Source: an uncultured Lachnospiraceae bacterium
GTDB taxonomy: Bacteria; Bacillota; Clostridia; Lachnospirales; Lachnospiraceae
Direction of reading: 5' to 3'
Assembly: GCA_910585605.1 (NCBI GenBank)
Contig: CAJUFL010000058.1
Coordinates: forward strand, 1 to 22,021
DNA length: 22,021 nt
In this document: positions 14,099-21,773 of the stretch, piece by piece
Numbering within the stretch: position 1 is the first letter of the stretch
Layout of the letters: each line of letters starts with the position of its first letter
Translations under genes and position numbers: made by a program
The notes under the pieces: model-generated
The model's database searches: none
Seen by the model: only the letters and a program-made list of their open reading frames with translations
Told to the model about the DNA's origin: nothing

Positions 14099-15697
14099 TT
14101 ACGCAAAAGGCTTTTCAATCATCTGTTTAATGTACCCATTTTTAATCGTAAAGAAAAATGGCATTCCAGGTTCTCCATTGTCATAGGTTTCTATGTATTT
14201 TTGAAATTCTTTTATATCTGTTGTGGTATATTCTACCGGAAACTCTCCGTCCGTAAAATCTCCGCCCCAGTCGATAAATGTATAAACTGTTTCTTCATTA
14301 CATTTCCATATGGTCACTTCCTCGTCTGGATTAAAAAAATAATAACCGTCCAACATATCATCTTCTGTCAGTTTCAGTTCTTTTATCCTTTCTGTGTCAG
14401 TATCTGTTATGTATTCTATCATATCAACCGTAATACTATCAGCCGAAACTTTTTTTACAAACGCCGCTATATCTTCTTCCCTCTCTGCTTGTGGCTCAAA
14501 TTGTATCCACTTCCCATTTAGATTGACAGCAACACCATTTCCGTTAAATATAATTTCGGAACCGATACTTCCAAAGTTTGATTGAAGTTCTACGTCTGGT
14601 TCTTTCCCCCTGCTGACAGTAGATTCAATTCTACCAATATAAGGCGAGTCATACTCCGAAGCTTCTGCCTCCCGCATAACCATTTCTGAAACATCTTGGT
14701 TGGTGGTTACAAATAATCTGCCGGAAACAAATATCATTTGTTTCTTTTGGGTAGAAGTTACAAATAACAAACTCATTACAATTATCAGGATCAGACTGCC
14801 AATTATCAAACCTATGGTAGTTTTTTTCATTTTCATAATAGCTGTTATCCTTTCTTCAATCGCATTTTTACTGAAATTGTTACAAAAAGGCAGTAAACCG
14901 CTTTTCTTTGCTTCCATGCTGATAAGCATTAACGAATAGTCCTTTCTTGACGTTTCCCCAAGCAGCCGTACAACGCTTTCGTCACAAGCAAGTTCAATAT
15001 CCCTGTTATAAAGAATGTACATTATCCACACCAACGGATTAAACCAGTGGACGCAAAGGGCAAATGTGGAAATCAATTTTGTTACGGTATCAAAACGACA
15101 AATATGCACATATTCATGCAAAAATATATATTGCAGTTGTTTCGCGTTCTTCCAGTCTGTTGTTTGCGGTATTAAGATAATCGGCTTCATAATCCCGTAA
15201 GTCAATGGCGCAAAAATCCTGTCGCTTTGCCTTATGGAAACGGAACGTATCAGTTTATGCTCTTCCAGCCATCTTTTTACAAAATCATTTTGGATGGGCA
15301 GCGACGTTGAAAATTCAAAGCAACAGCGCAAATAAGATATAGCAAAAAACATTGTGCAAAGGATCATTCCCACAAGCCAGATAACAAACCACAGGGAAAC
15401 ATGAATTGCAGGCATACTTGCTGTTTTCCCCGCTAATTCAAGCGGCTCTCCTTGTATGATTGGAGCAAGATCACTTATTGTAGTTTGCCCTAAGTGATTG
15501 ACCTCCGTATTCCGGCCGATTAAGGAATACACACTGAATACGGACGGAATAGAAAATGGTATCAATAATCTTAAAAGCACAAGCCCCCACAAAACCAGAA
15601 ATATTTTTTTAGGTAATCTGTTGATTGCAACCACCCGTATAACAACAACTGCCAAAATGAGGACTGCTCCATAAATACTCATTTGCAATAAACTCAT
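14099..15697 (-). CDS. BlaR1/MecR1-like M56 metalloprotease sensor
   Basis: 532 residues. Four membrane spans (about 5-22, 33-50, 100-122, 294-315) surround a cytoplasmic M56 peptidase with HEYVH (194-198) and the third ligand in IELACDE (E235). On signalling, such proteins cleave the partner BlaI-type repressor. The C-terminal ~215 residues should be outside the cell, but show no penicillin-binding motifs (SxxK/KTG); instead there is a QSNFG (372-376) ... GKW (395-397) module and an acidic distal part. The signal is therefore probably not a beta-lactam. The ATG at 15697 follows GAGGTGG. It starts 10 nt after the BlaI-type gene ends. Confidence 0.88.
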   Translation of the reverse strand: MSLLQMSIYGAVLILAVVVIRVVAINRLPKKIFLVLWGLVLLRLLIPFSIPSVFSVYSLIGRNTEVNHLGQTTISDLAPIIQGEPLELAGKTASMPAIHVSLWFVIWLVGMILCTMFFAISYLRCCFEFSTSLPIQNDFVKRWLEEHKLIRSVSIRQSDRIFAPLTYGIMKPIILIPQTTDWKNAKQLQYIFLHEYVHICRFDTVTKLISTFALCVHWFNPLVWIMYILYNRDIELACDESVVRLLGETSRKDYSLMLISMEAKKSGLLPFCNNFSKNAIEERITAIMKMKKTTIGLIIGSLILIIVMSLLFVTSTQKKQMIFVSGRLFVTTNQDVSEMVMREAEASEYDSPYIGRIESTVSRGKEPDVELQSNFGSIGSEIIFNGNGVAVNLNGKWIQFEPQAEREEDIAAFVKKVSADSITVDMIEYITDTDTERIKELKLTEDDMLDGYYFFNPDEEVTIWKCNEETVYTFIDWGGDFTDGEFPVEYTTTDIKEFQKYIETYDNGEPGMPFFFTIKNGYIKQMIEKPFA

Positions 15698-15707
15698 ATA
15701 CACCACC

Positions 15708-16067
15708 TCATTCCGAATCCCGAACAATCTGCTTTAACCTTTCAATCTGTTCAGCAGTAAGTTTCTTTCTGCCTAAGAGAGCCGCAAACAGTTTATCAGC
15801 AGAGCCGTCATAGATTTTATTGATTAGCTCATTGGTTTCCGCTTCCTGTACCTCCTCTTTGGGGATAAGTGCATGACACATAAAGTTTGGTTCAGAGCGT
15901 TCAATCGCTCCCTTTTTGACACACCTTTTTATCAGCGTATATGTAGTATTCATATTCCAGCCGATTTCCGCTTTCAGAACATCCGATATATGTTTTGCTG
16001 TGGTATCACCTTCCCTCCAAAGCACGTTCATCACTTTTAATTCTGAATCAAAAAGTTTAATATCCAT
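15708..16067 (-). CDS. BlaI/MecI/CopY-family transcriptional repressor
   Basis: 119 residues. Winged-helix N-terminus: LFDSELKVMNVLWREGDTTAKHISDVL, then IGWNMNTTYTLIKRCVKKGAI, which contains the recognition helix. The C-terminal helices (ELINKIYDGSADKLFAALL) form the dimerisation part that holds the usual proteolysis site. AGGAGG lies 6-7 nt before the ATG. It heads the operon with the M56 sensor and the lipoprotein and is preceded by two matching operators, so it should repress its own operon until cleaved. Confidence 0.92.
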   Translation of the reverse strand: MDIKLFDSELKVMNVLWREGDTTAKHISDVLKAEIGWNMNTTYTLIKRCVKKGAIERSEPNFMCHALIPKEEVQEAETNELINKIYDGSADKLFAALLGRKKLTAEQIERLKQIVRDSE

Positions 16068-16088
16068 TTACGTCCTCCTTTCTACAAG

Positions 16089-16157
16089 ACCACAGTAGTT
16101 TGAATCTGATTATACCATACACTTTATGCGCGAGAAAGTCAATACTACCACAGTAGT
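16089..16157 (-). promoter_or_regulatory. BlaI-type operon promoter with two operators
   Basis: The distal operator ACTACCACAGTAGT (16144-16157) is a full dyad ACTAC-N4-GTAGT. The proximal one, ACCACAGTAGTT (16089-16100), keeps one perfect half and most of the centre. Between them is TGGTATAAT, an extended -10 (TATAAT at 16109-16114); a TTGACT further up is 22 bp away, too far for a standard -35. The operators flank the -10, the arrangement expected for BlaI/MecI repression. Confidence 0.7.
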
Positions 16158-16159
16158 TT

Positions 16160-16220
16160 CAAAAAAGGAAAAATAGCCCTATCCATACCTTTAGCGGGGC
16201 GGTTCAGGATAAAGCTATTT
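16160..16220 (-). terminator. Terminator of the second acetyltransferase gene
   Basis: On the minus strand a 14-bp stem (AAATAGCTTTATCC with GGATAGGGCTATTT, two G-U pairs) is followed by a run of U broken by CC. It ends next to the distal BlaI operator. Confidence 0.7.
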
Positions 16221-16245
16221 CATACATAATATGCGTAAATTTTAC

Positions 16246-16770
16246 CTATAATTGAATCCAATAACGTTGCTCTACATGCCCGTCTTCTTCAATCTCGTTT
16301 TCTAATACACCCCCATTATTAATTATTGATTTTGCTGAACCTATGTTATTTTTGTCACAAGTCATCAACACTCTCTTGATTCCAAGTTTCCTGCATTCTT
16401 CTAATGCCAGCGCAATCATTGCTGTGGCATAACCTTTTCGTCTTTCGCCAGGTCTAATCCCATCTCCTATATGCCCACCAGTCTTTAATAATTCATCATT
16501 TAAATAGTGACGGATATTAACAGCTCCCACAAGAATATTTCTATCTTTATCTACACAAAACAAAGTGGTATCAGGAACTCTCCCACTTTCATCCTTTTCC
16601 TTTGTATCAAGGTTTTCTATATAATACTCTAAATTATGAAAATCATTTATCCATATTTTCGATGGAGACATATTCGTATGGTTTTGAATAATATCGTTCT
16701 TCCACTCTGTCAGCATTTCAAATAACTGTTCTCTATATTCAACAGTTAATCTTATCAGTTCAATATTCAT
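16246..16770 (-). CDS. GNAT-family acetyltransferase (COG3981-like)
   Basis: 174 residues. The acetyl-CoA motif is GERRKGYATAMIALALEECR (about 117-136), preceded by HIGDGIRP and followed by LMTCDKNNIGSAKSIINNGG, a pattern I associate with the COG3981 predicted acetyltransferases. The ATG at 16770 follows AGGAG by 7 nt; the frame is open further upstream without a ribosome site. It has its own terminator. Substrate unknown. Confidence 0.87.
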   Translation of the reverse strand: MNIELIRLTVEYREQLFEMLTEWKNDIIQNHTNMSPSKIWINDFHNLEYYIENLDTKEKDESGRVPDTTLFCVDKDRNILVGAVNIRHYLNDELLKTGGHIGDGIRPGERRKGYATAMIALALEECRKLGIKRVLMTCDKNNIGSAKSIINNGGVLENEIEEDGHVEQRYWIQL

Positions 16771-16882
16771 TATTGCTCCTAGATTCAAATTTTGTTTCCT
16801 ATTTGTACTATGCACATCTCTTGTATACCACTTATATTTTCCAGATTTTCATAAAAGACGGACTCTAAATTAGGTTTTCCCA

Positions 16883-17269
16883 CTAAATAGCAATCCACCA
16901 GCATACACCATACTTATCAATAACGGTGGCGCAGCATTTACTCCATGGCAGTTCATGAATTGCTTCAATAACAACACCACCATCACGCAAAACATCAAAT
17001 GCACGCCGAACGCTTTCTTCGGTTCCCATCTCAAAAACATTAAAAGTCATTGTCTCCCACTTCATTTTGTGAACAAAATCTACATCACAAGGATTTTTGG
17101 CTTCGCCTATTGCCAAAAATCCTTCGCCATTCACTGATAATTCACAATGTTCATAAGCAGTCCCACTGTCATTTTTCATCTCAAGTGTTATTTCTGCCCC
17201 AAATGCCTTACAATATGTCTTTGCTGCCTCCATACTGTTTTTTACATAAACCTGCGTATAATTTTTCAT
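16883..17269 (-). CDS. VOC / PhnB-like glyoxalase-fold protein
   Basis: 128 residues, one vicinal-oxygen-chelate repeat pair. Opens YTQVYVKNSMEAAKTYCKAF, continues with EHCELSVNGEGFLAIGE, TMTFNVFEMG, and ends ATVIDKYGVCWWIAI, the closing strand typical of PhnB-like proteins (DxxGxxW). The usual metal ligands of glyoxalase I are not clearly all present. AGGAGG precedes the ATG at 17269 by about 8 nt. Family members include resistance proteins and enzymes of many kinds; nothing here picks one. Confidence 0.82.
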   Translation of the reverse strand: MKNYTQVYVKNSMEAAKTYCKAFGAEITLEMKNDSGTAYEHCELSVNGEGFLAIGEAKNPCDVDFVHKMKWETMTFNVFEMGTEESVRRAFDVLRDGGVVIEAIHELPWSKCCATVIDKYGVCWWIAI

Positions 17270-17331
17270 TCTGTTCCCTCCTAATTTCTCCCATAAACTG
17301 TGCTGTCCACTTTGTTGAAATACCAGCTTCC

Positions 17332-17652
17332 CTAATCCTCTCTTATATATTCTGCATATACATTTCTCCAATCCTCTTCTACCCAATACTCTGAACCATC
17401 CCGAAGCCTTCCAAGCAATTTATATTGATACATCTCCCTGCGAATTAATTCTATATCACCAAATGCTATATGCAGCTTAATCATTTCGTTTATCTCTTTT
17501 TCCGTATATTTTCTATTTGCATCCATTTGTTCTATAATTCTTATAAGAACCATAATCCTCATCGGTCTTTTAGACGGGTATTGCATTAATTTTCCATCAG
17601 AATCATAATAGTTTTTCAGCTTTTTATTGTATATTTGTATCGACTTTTCCAT
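17332..17652 (-). CDS. DUF2087 protein
   Basis: 106 residues. The DUF2087 pattern is clear: LKNYYDSDGKLMQYPSKRPM, then YTEKEINEMIKLHIAFGDIE, LIRREMYQYKLLGRLRDGSEYW. This small winged-helix-like domain is found alone or at the end of regulators, and probably binds nucleic acid. The ATG at 17652 follows GGAGGG by 7 nt. It lies between the VOC gene and the hydrolase, all on the same strand. Function unproven. Confidence 0.85.
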   Translation of the reverse strand: MEKSIQIYNKKLKNYYDSDGKLMQYPSKRPMRIMVLIRIIEQMDANRKYTEKEINEMIKLHIAFGDIELIRREMYQYKLLGRLRDGSEYWVEEDWRNVYAEYIRED

Positions 17653-17748
17653 AATTTTTCCCTCCGTAAATTTCCAATTGTTGAAGTATTCAATGTTATG
17701 ATTTAACAATCACGTCAAGTATCCTTCTCATGAACAGGCCTCAATGCC

Positions 17749-17763
17749 CTGATCTGTTCAACT
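17749..17763 (-). repeat. Copy A of a short intergenic repeat
   Basis: CTGATCTGTTCAACT on the plus strand. It is identical over 15 nt to copy B (18914-18928), and 11 nt recur in copy C (19665-19676). It lies just past the stop of the membrane-anchored hydrolase. Confidence 0.4.
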
Positions 17764-17787
17764 ACCCGTCGTCAAACGGGAAGTTGA
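17758..17787 (-). terminator. Hairpin directly after the hydrolase stop codon
   Basis: TCAACTACCCGT and ACGGGAAGTTGA pair over 12 bp with one mismatch and a 6-nt loop. The stem begins at the base after the stop codon at 17788. There is no U run, so it may be an mRNA 3' stabiliser rather than an intrinsic terminator. Confidence 0.4.
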
Positions 17788-18864
17788 TTAATTTATGCTT
17801 TGATGATAAAAACCAACAAAATCCTCGAACAACTCAACATCCAATGAATTACACCATTTCTCCCTATCAAGGTTTTTGTATATATAATCTGCTTTATCCT
17901 CCAAAAACCGTTCGCCATTTTCTGCACTATTATAGTCATAGTCAAGCGTTTTAAGCCATTGATCGAATTCTGCATTATACTCATTGCGATAGGCGTCATC
18001 ATTGAAATAGTTATGTCCTTCCTTCTCAAGAGGAAGGAAACTGAAGCGGGAATCGTCTTTGTATTTTTCATAATAAATTTCGTAGCCATATTCCACTGGA
18101 ACAACTTCATCGTCGAAGCTATGTACAATCATAACGGCAGCATTGCTCTTTGAAAATCCATCCATCGCAGTGTTTGAGGCATATCCGCCATATTTCATCT
18201 TCTCATACAGCTTCACAAACGGCAGCATCAAATAAATACCGTCCCCGATCTGTTTTTTCCCCCCTGCTTCAAACAAATTCGATGAAGAATTAAAACCGGA
18301 ACACGCTATAACTGCTTTTACCTCAGGATGGTAGGTCAGTACGCTGCAAACACTATAACCACCCCAGCTATGCCCAAATAAAGCGATTGGCAGATTAGGG
18401 AATTTGCCGCTTTCTTTCACATAAGTGATTGCATAGTCAAGGTCTATTACTCCCTGGGGAAGCCCTCCTACTCCTTCTCCCTCACTTTCATCATTGCCCG
18501 TCGCGTCATAGGCAAAAACATAGTATCCATGACGGGCAAAATAATTCGCACAATCCATGTAAGAATTATGCCCGCCTCCACCAAAGCCATGTGCCATTAC
18601 GATGATACCACTCTGATTTTCTCCCGAACTGTACAGATATCCCACCAGTTTCTGACCCTTATTGGAAGTAAACTCATATTTTGTCCGCTGCAATCCGTCG
18701 AAATCATCAACATACAGCATAAGCGGCTCATAACTTTCAAAACGAAGGTTAAAATTCTCATTATATACCATTACAGATAATGCCCAATCGCCGACAATGA
18801 TCAGTACAGCCACAATAGATACTACCAGTAAGAACATCTTTTTCTTCTTAGATTTTGTTTTCAT
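17788..18864 (-). CDS. Membrane-anchored alpha/beta hydrolase
   Basis: 358 residues. A lysine-rich start and one hydrophobic span (11-34) suggest an N-terminal anchor with the enzyme outside. The hydrolase fold shows the oxyanion segment AHGFGGGG (91-98), the nucleophile elbow GHSWGG (S166), an acid at HSFDDEVVP (D251/D252) and the histidine in KEGHNYF (H284). Substrate unknown; esterase or acyl-peptidase-like activity is plausible. The ribosome site GGAAGGGG is partly inside a leader hairpin (18876-18901). It is followed by DUF2087 and preceded by a second, soluble hydrolase. Confidence 0.88.
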   Translation of the reverse strand: MKTKSKKKKMFLLVVSIVAVLIIVGDWALSVMVYNENFNLRFESYEPLMLYVDDFDGLQRTKYEFTSNKGQKLVGYLYSSGENQSGIIVMAHGFGGGGHNSYMDCANYFARHGYYVFAYDATGNDESEGEGVGGLPQGVIDLDYAITYVKESGKFPNLPIALFGHSWGGYSVCSVLTYHPEVKAVIACSGFNSSSNLFEAGGKKQIGDGIYLMLPFVKLYEKMKYGGYASNTAMDGFSKSNAAVMIVHSFDDEVVPVEYGYEIYYEKYKDDSRFSFLPLEKEGHNYFNDDAYRNEYNAEFDQWLKTLDYDYNSAENGERFLEDKADYIYKNLDREKWCNSLDVELFEDFVGFYHQSIN

Positions 18865-18875
18865 CTTTATACCCC

Positions 18876-18901
18876 TTCCGACCTATTTTATTGTGTCGGA
18901 A
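18876..18901 (-). promoter_or_regulatory. Leader hairpin touching the hydrolase ribosome site
   Basis: TTCCGAC and GTCGGAA form a 7-bp perfect stem with a 12-nt loop. On the mRNA the 3' arm runs into GGAAGGGG, the ribosome site of the gene starting at 18864, so folding could limit translation. Confidence 0.4.
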
Positions 18902-18913
18902 AATTCCTATCTT

Positions 18914-18928
18914 CTGATCTGTTCAACT
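18914..18928 (-). repeat. Copy B of a short intergenic repeat
   Basis: CTGATCTGTTCAACT, identical to copy A. It lies between the two hydrolase genes. Confidence 0.4.
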
Positions 18929-18946
18929 CCCAAACAAATTTGCAAT

Positions 18947-19633
18947 TTACTGAATTGTCTGCAAAAAGCCTTCCACCTCTTTATTGAATATAATGTATCT
19001 TTTATTTGCAATAAAGTGATTACCTTTAATAATTGCTAATTTTGCATTTGGTATATGTTCCGCAATCTTTTTTGTATGTGATGTCTTAATCATATCATTT
19101 CTTCCGCAAATTACGAGCGTAGGGGCTGTTATTTTTGATAATTCATCCAGCCCGATATCCGGCTCATGAACCATTAGTCCAAGTATTTCAGCATTCTTTT
19201 TTGCATCCGGCGATTTTGAAGCAAATTGCCTTGCTATTTGATATCCTATTTCGATTGGAATTTGTATTACTCTTTTTACTCCCTTCGGATTCAGATTTCC
19301 TCCATTTAAGATCAATGCCTTTACTTTGCTTGGATATTTCATTGCAAACTTCATTGCGATATTTGCTCCATCTGAAAAACCTAATATAACCGCATTTGAA
19401 ATTTCAAGACTTGTCATAAAATCATATAAGTCACAGGCAAACTGTTCAATAGTAAAAGGTTCCGTACCTCGCGGTGATTTGCCATGTCCCCGCGTGTCTA
19501 AGGCAATCACTCTGTACCTGTCACTGAAATAATCTATTTGATTCTTGAAATAGGATCCATCCTCTCCGTTTCCGTGCAAGAGGATCAATGGCTCTTTATT
19601 TCCCTTTTCTTGATAATATAGCGAAATACCCAT
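18947..19633 (-). CDS. Soluble alpha/beta hydrolase
   Basis: 228 residues, no signal peptide. Motifs in order: LLHGNGEDGSYF with the HGNG oxyanion turn (20-23), DTRGHGKSPRG (46-56), nucleophile elbow GFSDGA (S87), acid in CGRNDMI (D180) and histidine in GNHFIAN (H206). The order and spacing fit the prolyl-iminopeptidase/BioH-like branch of small esterases. GAGGAAG lies 5 nt before the ATG. It is unlike the neighbouring hydrolase in N-terminus and elbow sequence, so the two are not a recent duplication. Confidence 0.88.
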   Translation of the reverse strand: MGISLYYQEKGNKEPLILLHGNGEDGSYFKNQIDYFSDRYRVIALDTRGHGKSPRGTEPFTIEQFACDLYDFMTSLEISNAVILGFSDGANIAMKFAMKYPSKVKALILNGGNLNPKGVKRVIQIPIEIGYQIARQFASKSPDAKKNAEILGLMVHEPDIGLDELSKITAPTLVICGRNDMIKTSHTKKIAEHIPNAKLAIIKGNHFIANKRYIIFNKEVEGFLQTIQ

Positions 19634-19664
19634 CTGTACTTCCTCACAAATCTCCGATTTTTAG

Positions 19665-19676
19665 TTCTGTTCAACT
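19665..19676 (-). repeat. Copy C of a short intergenic repeat (partial)
   Basis: TTCTGTTCAACT shares TCTGTTCAACT with copies A and B. It lies between the soluble hydrolase start and the DUF3795 stop. Confidence 0.35.
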
Positions 19677-19750
19677 ATCTGATAAATCCGATCAAAACAT
19701 ATCCTATTACATACCCTGCTCTCAAACTGGAAATCGTCATATTCTGCCGT

Positions 19751-20083
19751 TTATCCTTTCAAATTTTTCAGAGCTTCAGGAGTATTTGAGATAACCATTC
19801 CAACCATCTGGCATTTTTCCAGATCTGGACAATCACCGCATGTCATCACACCCTTTTTCAGCGCACACTGACGAATGCCACAAAGACTATCACAAAATAC
19901 TGTTTTTATTCCAGCAACACGGCAGCCTTGGCAATTGATATGTTCAGGCAAAATGGGAGCATGATTTAACTCTGCCCATAATTTTGCAGTTTTTTCACGC
20001 AATGCGTGGTCGTCATTGATTGTTGCAAGGTATGCGTCGCATTTTTCACAGTCCAGCCCACAATATCCAATCATCTCTTTCAT
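19751..20083 (-). CDS. DUF3795 cysteine-rich protein
   Basis: 110 residues with eleven cysteines. The family N-terminus GYCGLDCEKCDAY (C8, C12, C15) is followed by CQGC (51, 54), CDSLCGIRQC (64, 68, 73) and CGDCPDLEKC (82, 85, 91). The spacing suggests bound zinc or an iron-sulfur cluster. DUF3795 proteins are widespread in anaerobes and have no settled function. AGGAGG lies 9 nt before the ATG. It is the first of the same-strand series that ends at 16246. Confidence 0.88.
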   Translation of the reverse strand: MKEMIGYCGLDCEKCDAYLATINDDHALREKTAKLWAELNHAPILPEHINCQGCRVAGIKTVFCDSLCGIRQCALKKGVMTCGDCPDLEKCQMVGMVISNTPEALKNLKG

Positions 20084-20550
20084 TATTATGTACCTCCTAA
20101 AATTTCAAGTTGTAATTTGGTAATTTTGAGGAAACTATTCGTTGTTATATTCTATTTTACAATCTCTGCTGCCCCCTGAATACACTAAGTTTATCACAAA
20201 TGAACTTTTCCTGATATGATATCTTCCCATAGAGCATTACGAACCCTGATCAGGACAAAAATAAGAAAACAAAATTATCTAAAACATTATAACATAAAAC
20301 ATATGCAAATTGGAAACGGGCATTCTGATTCCAATTAGAAAAGTCCACAGATTGCAAATATTTTTCATCCCCGCCTTGTACGATTTAAAGTCCGTCTTCG
20401 TACATTTTCGCGCAAAAACGACTATGCATTTGTTTTATTGCCAATGTACCATTCCCAAAGGTTAATGGCCGAAGTCTGCAACGAAGGGATCACAAAAAAG
20501 CTTTAACGAATGAACCATCCTCCTCTATTTGGAATAAAGAAATAAACCTC
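20084..20550. other. 467-nt gap with no gene found
   Basis: Holds AT-rich leader sequence, a CCTGATCAGG palindrome and an AATTGGAA/TTCCAATT stem near 20306-20335. A stretch around 20380-20500 reads in coding style on the minus strand but is broken by stops in every frame (for example LWEWYIGNKTNA then stop), which suggests a worn-out mobile or coding relic. Confidence 0.4.
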
Positions 20551-20579
20551 TTGAAATCTGTTTTCCATGATGCTATACT
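20551..20579 (+). promoter_or_regulatory. Sigma-A promoter for the second DUF3267 gene
   Basis: TTGAAA (20551-20556), exactly 17 nt, TATACT (20574-20579). The leader to the ATG at 20621 would be about 35 nt. Confidence 0.65.
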
Positions 20580-20620
20580 TTTTATCCGATCCAACAAATC
20601 AAAATTTGGAGGAATTATCC

Positions 20621-21250
20621 ATGGATAAAGACAAAAGAACATTAACAGAAAAAGAGCAGAAACGTAAAGAGCGCTTTGAAAAATTGAATTCTGAAATGCA
20701 GCAAAAAGGCTATCAAATAAAGAATATGATTATCCATATTCGACAAGCGAATTATTTAGGTCCTTTGAGTATGTTGCCATTTATGGCTTTCATCTTTTGG
20801 GTTTACTATCATGTGAATGGTTTTGATTTAGAGGGAATTTCTTTGGGATTTGCCGTAGTAGCATTTTTGTTTATTCTATGTCTAACCATTCTACATGAAT
20901 TAATACACGGAATCACTTGGGGAATTTTTGCAAAAAATCATTTTCATTCAATTGATTTTGGAATCATTTGGAATAGTTTTTCCCCATACTGCACTTGTTC
21001 AGAACCGTTGAAAAAGTGGCAATATCTCTTAGGAATTGTTATGCCTACATTCGTTTTAGGTGGCGGAACTGCAGTAGTTGCTGTAATGACAAATCACTTA
21101 CTGCTATTTTTTCTGTCAGAATTCATGATTCTTTCAGGTGGCGGGGATTTTCTAATTACACTGAAAATCTTGTTATACCGCACGAATAAGAAAAAAAGTG
21201 TGTATTGCGACCATCCTTACGAATGTGGTTTTGTTGTTTTTGAAAAATAG
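20621..21250 (+). CDS. DUF3267 membrane metalloprotease-like protein (second copy)
   Basis: 209 residues. A charged N-terminal helix (residues 1-35) is longer than in the copy at 425. Membrane spans lie at about 46-65, 75-97, 135-157 and 160-185. The zincin motif HELIH is at 92-96, CTC at 124-126, and the candidate third ligand D176 is in SGGGDFL. The ending CDHPYECGFVVFEK matches the DHP-x-E tail of the other copy. TTGGAGGAA lies 6 nt before the ATG at 20621; the frame is open upstream but crosses the promoter. It probably cleaves or binds membrane proteins; the substrate is unknown. Confidence 0.87.
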   Translation: MDKDKRTLTEKEQKRKERFEKLNSEMQQKGYQIKNMIIHIRQANYLGPLSMLPFMAFIFWVYYHVNGFDLEGISLGFAVVAFLFILCLTILHELIHGITWGIFAKNHFHSIDFGIIWNSFSPYCTCSEPLKKWQYLLGIVMPTFVLGGGTAVVAVMTNHLLLFFLSEFMILSGGGDFLITLKILLYRTNKKKSVYCDHPYECGFVVFEK

Positions 21251-21259
21251 GAACAAATA

Positions 21260-21298
21260 CCACAAACTTGCACGTTTTGGCAAGCAGTTCGGGTGTGG
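21260..21298 (+). terminator. Weak hairpin after the second DUF3267 gene
   Basis: CTTGC pairs with GCAAG and, outside it, CCACA with TGTGG. Only a poor T-rich stretch follows, so termination here is uncertain. Confidence 0.3.
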
Positions 21299-21326
21299 CC
21301 ATTTAAGCCTTTTCAAATCCTCACGC

Positions 21327-21355
21327 TTGACAATTTATGGTTTTATAAGTAAAAT
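21327..21355 (+). promoter_or_regulatory. Sigma-A promoter for the DUF4180 gene
   Basis: A perfect TTGACA (21327-21332), exactly 17 nt, TAAAAT (21350-21355). Confidence 0.7.
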
Positions 21356-21404
21356 ATAGCCTTAACTGGAATTTGTACTGCAAATTAGGTTTAAGGAGGA
21401 TATT

Positions 21405-21773
21405 ATGAATATTGAACACTTGAAAGACAACGGAACAGATATTGCAGTTATTTCCAGTGATGAAAAGCTAATTGTTGATACACAATCTGCTTTAGATTTG
21501 GCCATGACTGTTAAGTATGAAACAGGTTCCACAAACATAGTAATCAGCAAATCGGCGGTATGTGAAGAGTTTTTTATCCTTAGCAGCGGCATGGCAGGCG
21601 AAATACTTCAAAAGTTTGTTAATTATCAAGTCAGAATTGCTATTTATGGAGATTACTCACACTATACAAGCAAACCACTAAAGGATTTTATATACGAATC
21701 AAATCATGGTAAAGATTTCTTTTTCGTATCAGATAAAGAAGAGGCAATAAAAAAATTGACGGAAACGCAATAA
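21405..21773 (+). CDS. DUF4180 protein
   Basis: 122 residues. The pattern fits DUF4180: an opening strand IAVISSDEKLIVDTQSALDL, then NIVISKSAVCEEFFILSSGM, AGEILQKFVNYQVRIAIYGD and a C-terminal ESNHGKDFFFVSDKEEAIKKL. It looks like a small cytoplasmic alpha/beta fold with no signal peptide or catalytic motif that I know. AAGGAGG lies 7 nt before the ATG. It has its own promoter and appears monocistronic. Function unknown. Confidence 0.88.
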   Translation: MNIEHLKDNGTDIAVISSDEKLIVDTQSALDLAMTVKYETGSTNIVISKSAVCEEFFILSSGMAGEILQKFVNYQVRIAIYGDYSHYTSKPLKDFIYESNHGKDFFFVSDKEEAIKKLTETQ

